Assembly (NCBI GenBank): GCA_030054735.1 | Contig: JASGVX010000063.1 | Location: 1-48,854 of the forward strand | Length of the DNA: 48,854 nucleotides | Direction: 5' to 3' | Source: Methanobacteriota archaeon | Lineage (GTDB): Archaea; Halobacteriota; Methanosarcinia; Methanosarcinales; Methanosarcinaceae | In this document: piece after piece, positions 43,856-48,854 of the stretch | Layout of the letters: every line of letters begins with the position of its first letter | How positions within the stretch are numbered: position 1 is the first letter of the stretch | Notes under the pieces: model-generated | Databases searched by the model: none | Told to the model about the DNA's origin: nothing | Seen by the model: the letters and a program-made list of their open reading frames with translations, nothing else | Translations under genes and position numbers: made by a program

Positions 43856-44869
43856 TTAACTATCCGAAAGAGACCTGGTTTTTGAAACGAAAAGAGAGTT
43901 TACAAAACTGTACAGAAAACCCAGCCCATAAGTAATGTGCTGAACAGGAATTACAAACATAGCGAAAAGTCCGTACTTTGATTTCATTTTATACGTTACC
44001 TGAATTGAGGTAACAAAGACCAGAATGAAATATAAGATTCCCATTACGAGCAGAACTATTACAGGCGTGGTATATATAGGAGAAACAATAAGCGAAAAGA
44101 CTGCGAAGAGAATGGCAATCGAAGGTAAAAATGCATACCAACGAACAAATTCACCATGCTTTTTGAAAAGTTCAGCCATCCACATGCCATACTTGAACAT
44201 TCTTACGGAAAATGACCTGGGAGTTCCTCTTCTGTGGTGCAGCACTTTTGCCTCCGGAACATACAAAAATTTGTAACCTCTTTTATTAATTCTGTAGTTG
44301 AGGTCTCCATCCTGCCCCACAACAAAGCGCTCGTCAAACTGCCCGGCTTCTTTTATTATATTTTTTTTGTACAGCGCATTGCAGTTCGGAATGGAACTGA
44401 CATAATCTTTCCTTGTGGAATTTTTGGACTGAGCAGAACCTCCAGAACCCAGAAACGTTTCCTGGGCATGCCCTACTACTCTACCAAAAACAGGATCATT
44501 ATCAAAGATTAAATTAGGCCCACCAACACATGCCACATCTTCAGGGGCGTTTTTTATTTCATTGACAAGAGTTTTTAACCACAGGGGATCGACCTTGCAG
44601 TCCCCGTCCGTGAATGCAACGAAGTTCCCCCGAGAGTTCTCCACCCCAAGATTTCTTGCTGCAGCAACATTTTTTCTTTCGTTAAGAATAAGCCTGACAG
44701 GGTACTTTTTCACGAGTTCCCTGGTTTTGTCGGTGGACATTCCATCGACAATAATGATCTCATAAGAATCCTGAGGGTAGTCCAGACACAGTAGCGACTC
44801 AATACATTCCTCAATATATCGCTCTTCGTTGCGAATACCCACTACAACCGAAATAAAAGGATATTCCAT
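43856..44869 (-). CDS. Family 2 glycosyltransferase with C-terminal membrane anchor
   Basis: The 337-residue protein has a GT-A nucleotide-sugar domain (residues about 1-230). It begins SVVVGIRNEERYIEECIESLL, followed by VDGMSTDKT, the metal-binding Asp-Gly-Asp-Cys (AFTDGDCKVD, about residues 89-98), and VGQDGDLNYR near the acceptor site. Two or three hydrophobic segments after residue 245 anchor it in the membrane. The pattern resembles ExoA/AglE-like enzymes that extend lipid-linked glycans. It lies 24 bp after the next gene upstream on the same strand and is probably cotranscribed with it. Confidence 0.9.
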   Translation of the reverse strand: MEYPFISVVVGIRNEERYIEECIESLLCLDYPQDSYEIIIVDGMSTDKTRELVKKYPVRLILNERKNVAAARNLGVENSRGNFVAFTDGDCKVDPLWLKTLVNEIKNAPEDVACVGGPNLIFDNDPVFGRVVGHAQETFLGSGGSAQSKNSTRKDYVSSIPNCNALYKKNIIKEAGQFDERFVVGQDGDLNYRINKRGYKFLYVPEAKVLHHRRGTPRSFSVRMFKYGMWMAELFKKHGEFVRWYAFLPSIAILFAVFSLIVSPIYTTPVIVLLVMGILYFILVFVTSIQVTYKMKSKYGLFAMFVIPVQHITYGLGFLYSFVNSLFVSKTRSLSDS

Positions 44870-44893
44870 AAAGTAACCACTTTTTGTCCGTTA

Positions 44894-45790
44894 TTACCTT
44901 CGAATCTGTTCATTCAAAAATATCATTCTTGAAATGGCATGCAGTATGATTCCTGTAAATATCATAAAAGCCCCTATGATTGTCAACATCAACATAAGGA
45001 CTGTGGGCCCAAAACGCAGGTAACCCCCAAAAAAGTAATCATGAAGGAACTTAAGACCCATAAGGAGGCCTGTAGATGACATTATAAAACCGGGAACTGC
45101 AAAATAGTAAAGGGGACGCCTGTATTCCATATCTTTCAAAAGCTTGAACAGGACACGCGGACCATGTATAAACGGATGCTCACTTGAGCAATCTTCAAGA
45201 TCATATCTGCAGTGGATTTCAACTTCAGTAAATGTAAGGTTATGATCTCTTGCCTGAATCAGAATCTCGGAACCTGCAGACATGTCAGTGCCATTTAAAT
45301 TAATATTTTCAATGGCTTTTTTGCCATAGGCACGAAAACCACTCTGAGAATCAGTGACATTAAGACCGCCTGCTATGTAAGTTGCGACATCAAGAACTTT
45401 CATTCCAAATTTACGGTAAACAGGAACATTTTTGCCGTTACCGTTTACAAAACGTGAACCAATAACAAGGTCAAAACCATGTTTTAAAGGTTCAAGTAGT
45501 TTGGGGATTTCTGAAGGATCGTGCTGACCGTCGGAATCGATTATGACCATAGCGCCTGCACCAAGATTTCGGGCAGTTTCAAAACAGTTTCTAAGGGCTG
45601 CACCATAGCCCTGGTTAGTTTCGTGGCGGACTACATAAGCGCCAAGGGATTCAGCGATATCGACAGTGTTATCAGTACTTCCATCGTCCACAACCACCAC
45701 ACGGTCTACGTATTTTTTGCAGCCCTTGATAACATCGGCAATAGAGTGGGCTTCATTATACGCAGGCATGGCTGCAATAGTAATGGTCAT
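44894..45790 (-). CDS. Family 2 glycosyltransferase, dolichol-phosphate sugar synthase-like
   Basis: The 298-residue protein starts with a GT-A domain: AAMPAYNEAHSIADVI, VVVDDGSTDNT, GYGAALRNC, and the metal-binding Asp-Ser-Asp-Gly-Gln-His (IIDSDGQHDPSEI, about residues 83-95), then GSRF. These are the motifs of dolichol-phosphate mannose/glucose synthases that charge a polyprenyl carrier. Two hydrophobic segments near the C-terminus (about 225-245 and 255-280) give membrane attachment. As first gene of the three-gene minus-strand cluster it may supply the lipid-linked sugar used by the GT-C-like membrane protein at its end. Confidence 0.91.
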   Translation of the reverse strand: MTITIAAMPAYNEAHSIADVIKGCKKYVDRVVVVDDGSTDNTVDIAESLGAYVVRHETNQGYGAALRNCFETARNLGAGAMVIIDSDGQHDPSEIPKLLEPLKHGFDLVIGSRFVNGNGKNVPVYRKFGMKVLDVATYIAGGLNVTDSQSGFRAYGKKAIENINLNGTDMSAGSEILIQARDHNLTFTEVEIHCRYDLEDCSSEHPFIHGPRVLFKLLKDMEYRRPLYYFAVPGFIMSSTGLLMGLKFLHDYFFGGYLRFGPTVLMLMLTIIGAFMIFTGIILHAISRMIFLNEQIRR

Positions 45791-46274
45791 GTATAATCAA
45801 CTACTTTTTTATTAAAGAATTCAAAGGTCTCCATAAACCGCCTCTTCATAGAGAAATAAACGAGAATTTCAAATACTGGAAATACATTTTTCAGAGTCAT
45901 CGCACCACAAGTATTAAAGGGTTTCTGAGGACCACCTGTAATTGCAAATACAGAAACATCAGTGGGGGATTTTCATGCTCCTTTTAGGGAAAGGAAAGAC
46001 GTTCTGCAAGCAAAGCATAGTTCTGAATAAGACATGCATTTGTTTTAATATATGAGCTATATAAGCATTTAGATACAAAAAATAGTGGAGCAGTCTGATC
46101 GATATCAAAAATAATTTAACCTGATAAAAAAAGCCTATTCGCTAGAAAAAGCCTTTTAATAACTCAGAAGCAAAATAAAACCTATAAATATATTAGTCTA
46201 AAAGTTTAGATAAATGGGAGGAGTTAACAGAGTTATCTCTGATGCAACATCACATTGAAAAAATTAATGAATTT

Positions 46275-46432
46275 ATTCAAGGAAATCAGTAAAAAAATTA
46301 CCAAACTTAGGAATGGTGAAAATTTAATTTCAAACACTTATACCCCATATTTATCATTATTGGTATTGTGAAGTGCAATTATAGAGCCGCTACCAAAGTG
46401 AAAACTTGAAGTAATATTTCAACCACTCCTTA
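46275..46432. repeat. Dispersed ~160-bp repeat, copy 2 (inverted relative to copy 1)
   Basis: The reverse complement matches 5488-5648. It lies in the 1.4-kb gene-free region 45791-47223. That region also holds two transposase remnants and a CCTATAAATATA TATA-like sequence near 46181-46192 with no gene of meaningful length after it. Confidence 0.8.
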
Positions 46433-46644
46433 ATCTAAATATTAAAAGAATTTATATAAATACTAATTAATGAATAATATTTAAAGTAGTTGACAAGATA
46501 AATGAGAAGTTTTTTATGCAAAAAGGCTGTTTGAATAAATAAAATTAAAATCTTTATTGAATAAAAACGAATGGATAATAAATATATATTTTCAAGTATT
46601 TCTGTTCCTACTCTACTATTTATAACTATAATTATTGTACAAAA

Positions 46645-46790
46645 ATGGAATCAGAATTGATGTTACGCACAAAGTATTCTGAAGAAATTGAAAATCAAAT
46701 GAAATCATTTTTTGATTCTTTGAATGAGATGGACAGAAGAGATATGCTGCCATTGAATCAAGAAAGTTAGGTCATGGTGGACAAAAATAT
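46645..46790 (+). pseudogene. N-terminal remnant of an ISAzo13-like transposase
   Basis: From an ATG at 46645, TKYSEEIENQMKSFFDSLNE and two more residues read in one frame. After a one-base shift, RYAAIESRKLGHGG follows, the expected continuation of this transposase N-terminus. Homology ends at about 46782. The protein cannot be made intact. Confidence 0.5.
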
Positions 46791-46915
46791 ATATTTACAG
46801 TCAGTATTTCAGCGATTTCTACATTCTTTATATTCTTGTTTGCAAGTAAGAGAATTCGTGTTCTTGTCAGTTTTCGCGCATTTTTCTCTCCCCTTTTAAC
46901 AAGGTCCTGGTGGTA
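46790..46915 (-). pseudogene. N-terminal helix-turn-helix remnant of an IS630-like transposase
   Basis: The minus strand reads QDLVKRGEKNARKLTRTRIL, then LLANKNIKNVEIAEILTV. This is the arrangement of the first DNA-binding domain of IS630-type transposases. It is cut at about 46795, exactly where the opposite-facing remnant ends, and a stop follows at 46772-46774. Confidence 0.5.
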
Positions 46916-47223
46916 TTGCTCCTAATCTTCTTTAAGTTTGATTAGCACTATGAAAAATGATATATCATTTAAAGTATAGGAAATATACCAAATTTAAATT
47001 GGTGAGACACTTTTATCTGTTTTTATAAATATCGCAGTTGGATGGCAAAATTCAAATATTATTTCAACAGCACGTCAACCGAAAGTGAATTAAATCATAG
47101 GCTCATATACCCGAGAAATACTTGTGGAGATAAATAGTTCTTGCTGAGACCAATAGTCAAATATTTGAAAAATATATTTGGCAAAATAATTCTATAGGTA
47201 ATCCCCTGAAAGAGGTATAGAGG

Positions 47224-48207
47224 ATGAAAAAATATCTGTCAATACTATTAGTTTCAGTCCTTATTTTTGGGGCTGTACTCCCGTGCGCTACAGCAGGGGC
47301 AAAGGCAATTTTATCAGGAGACAATTCGACTATTGAAGATGAAACTACTGTTGTTGATGTTTCCAACGATACTAATAAAGATTCTGTTGTAAAAAAAGAT
47401 ACTATTGTTGCAGACAAATCTGTTGTAATTGATAATACAATAATATCAACAGATGACGACATAATTACATCTGTAAACACCGATGATAGTATCATATTGA
47501 ACAATTCTTCTATAAATGATGCTACAGTAATATCAACAGATGTTTATAATAGCCAGACGGTAAGCAATAATATTGTGTCTTCTGACGATGATATTACTAC
47601 ATCTGTAAACGATAGTATCATATTAAAAAATTCTTCTGTAATCCAGTATGTAGAAACAACACAGGTAAATATTGATAATAGCCAGACGGTAACTGTTGAC
47701 GTAAAGAACGACAATTCAGTTGTCAACAATATATATTTCCAATCAACAACAGATACAGGCAAGGCAAAAGTTGTTATTGAAGATCTGAAAGATGATACAT
47801 GCTTGGTTAAGAAACCAACAGGTGATATTTACAAGTCATTTAATATATGGATTGACAATGTAGATGTAAATAATAATATTGAGAATGCAGCTGTTGATTT
47901 TAAAGTTGAAAAGACATGGCTTGAAGTAAATGGTCTTGATAAATCATCCATTGTCCTGAATATGTATGATAATGGTAAATGGGTAGAAGTGCCAATTACA
48001 ATAACAGGACAGGATTCAAAGTACATATATTTCAAAGCTGAAGTATCAGAATATTCTACATTTGCAATTACAAGCAAAACAATAACTGTAAATAACACTA
48101 TTAAATCAACATCTTCGACTAATACTACAGGAGAAACAAATGGTATAACAAAAAGTGAGATAATACGTATACTTGAAATGATTCTCGCATATCTTAAGGG
48201 GAACTAA
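47224..48207 (+). CDS. Secreted protein with PGF-pre-PGF domain
   Basis: The 327-residue protein has a clear signal peptide (KKYLSILLVSVLIFGAVLP, probable cleavage after Ala-Thr-Ala-Gly-Ala near residue 26). Residues about 30-165 are low complexity, rich in Asp, Ser, Thr, Asn and Val, with two imperfect repeats sharing DSIIL.NSS and NSQTV. Residues about 195-285 match the PGF-pre-PGF domain of archaeal surface proteins (WLEVNGLDKSSIVLNMYDNG, VPITITGQDS, FKAEVSEYSTFAI). A Thr/Ser linker and a short helix (IIRILEMILAYLKGN) follow. There is no PGF-CTERM anchor, so it may be shed or held by partners. GAGGT lies eight bases before the ATG. Confidence 0.82.
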   Translation: MKKYLSILLVSVLIFGAVLPCATAGAKAILSGDNSTIEDETTVVDVSNDTNKDSVVKKDTIVADKSVVIDNTIISTDDDIITSVNTDDSIILNNSSINDATVISTDVYNSQTVSNNIVSSDDDITTSVNDSIILKNSSVIQYVETTQVNIDNSQTVTVDVKNDNSVVNNIYFQSTTDTGKAKVVIEDLKDDTCLVKKPTGDIYKSFNIWIDNVDVNNNIENAAVDFKVEKTWLEVNGLDKSSIVLNMYDNGKWVEVPITITGQDSKYIYFKAEVSEYSTFAITSKTITVNNTIKSTSSTNTTGETNGITKSEIIRILEMILAYLKGN

Positions 48208-48369
48208 TTTCCCTTATTTTTTTGGTTGTAAGGTCATGCGTAAATATAGAAAATTAGCATGCTTTTTTTCACTTATAAAGGACTTACACAGTTGAATTGA
48301 AAAACACGTGCGGAAGTGACTTAACTGTAAAAACTCAAATAATGTTGACGAACCCGCATGTGTCTCATT

Positions 48370-48854
<485 letters not shown>

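Overview
The window looks like a chromosome segment of a Methanosarcina-type methanogenic archaeon. The supporting evidence is a methanofuran biosynthesis gene (mfnB), archaeal Nob1, an Mre11-Rad50 operon, pyruvoyl-dependent arginine decarboxylase, archaeal PRPP synthase, PGF-pre-PGF surface protein architecture, AT-rich TATA-type promoters and many fragments of archaeal insertion sequences. No rRNA, tRNA or CRISPR array was recognised.

Layout. (1) 1-18.1 kb is mostly conserved housekeeping DNA: a partial gene at the left edge, a small conserved protein, a HisA-like gene divergent from mfnB across a 14-bp tandem repeat, a membrane hydrolase, a 92-bp tandem repeat, nob1, a PyrE-like regulator, mre11-rad50, a convergent TPD-type nuclease, a Cys-rich protein, prs, moaC, a frameshifted small gene, the NAD(P)HX repair gene and pdaD. 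(2) 18.2-22.6 kb holds two tandem hydantoinase/oxoprolinase A paralogues plus the last codons of a third copy. (3) 22.7-36.2 kb is a decaying BREX phage-defence locus read on the minus strand: brxB, brxC, pglX split by a 161-bp MITE, a gutted AlbA_2 gene, a DUF234-type ATPase, and pglZ cut to its N-terminus by another copy of the same MITE. A TPR gene sits in the opposite orientation between brxC and pglX. I found no brxA, brxL or pglZ catalytic part. (4) 36.3-41.5 kb is a small AT-rich island bounded by transposon remnants and a second MITE family. It carries an apparent RiPP locus: a 77-residue precursor ending in a two-cysteine core, a radical SAM/SPASM maturase, an overlapping class I isoprenoid-synthase-fold protein, and a divergent ribbon-helix-helix-like regulator with a perfect 16-bp palindrome at the precursor promoter. 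(5) 41.5-45.8 kb encodes surface-glycan functions: a polytopic membrane protein and two family 2 glycosyltransferases. (6) 45.8-48.85 kb is a transposon graveyard, a secreted PGF-pre-PGF protein, and a partial IS21 transposase containing an in-frame UAG.

The most interesting system is the RiPP locus. A radical SAM maturase is translationally coupled to a protein with both aspartate-rich motifs of isoprenyl diphosphate synthases. By analogy with ComQ, which prenylates the ComX pheromone, it may make an isoprenoid-modified, radical-SAM-tailored archaeal peptide. This is inference from sequence and context. The second point is the BREX locus, where removing the MITE plus one copy of its 4-bp target duplication restores an exact pglX reading frame.
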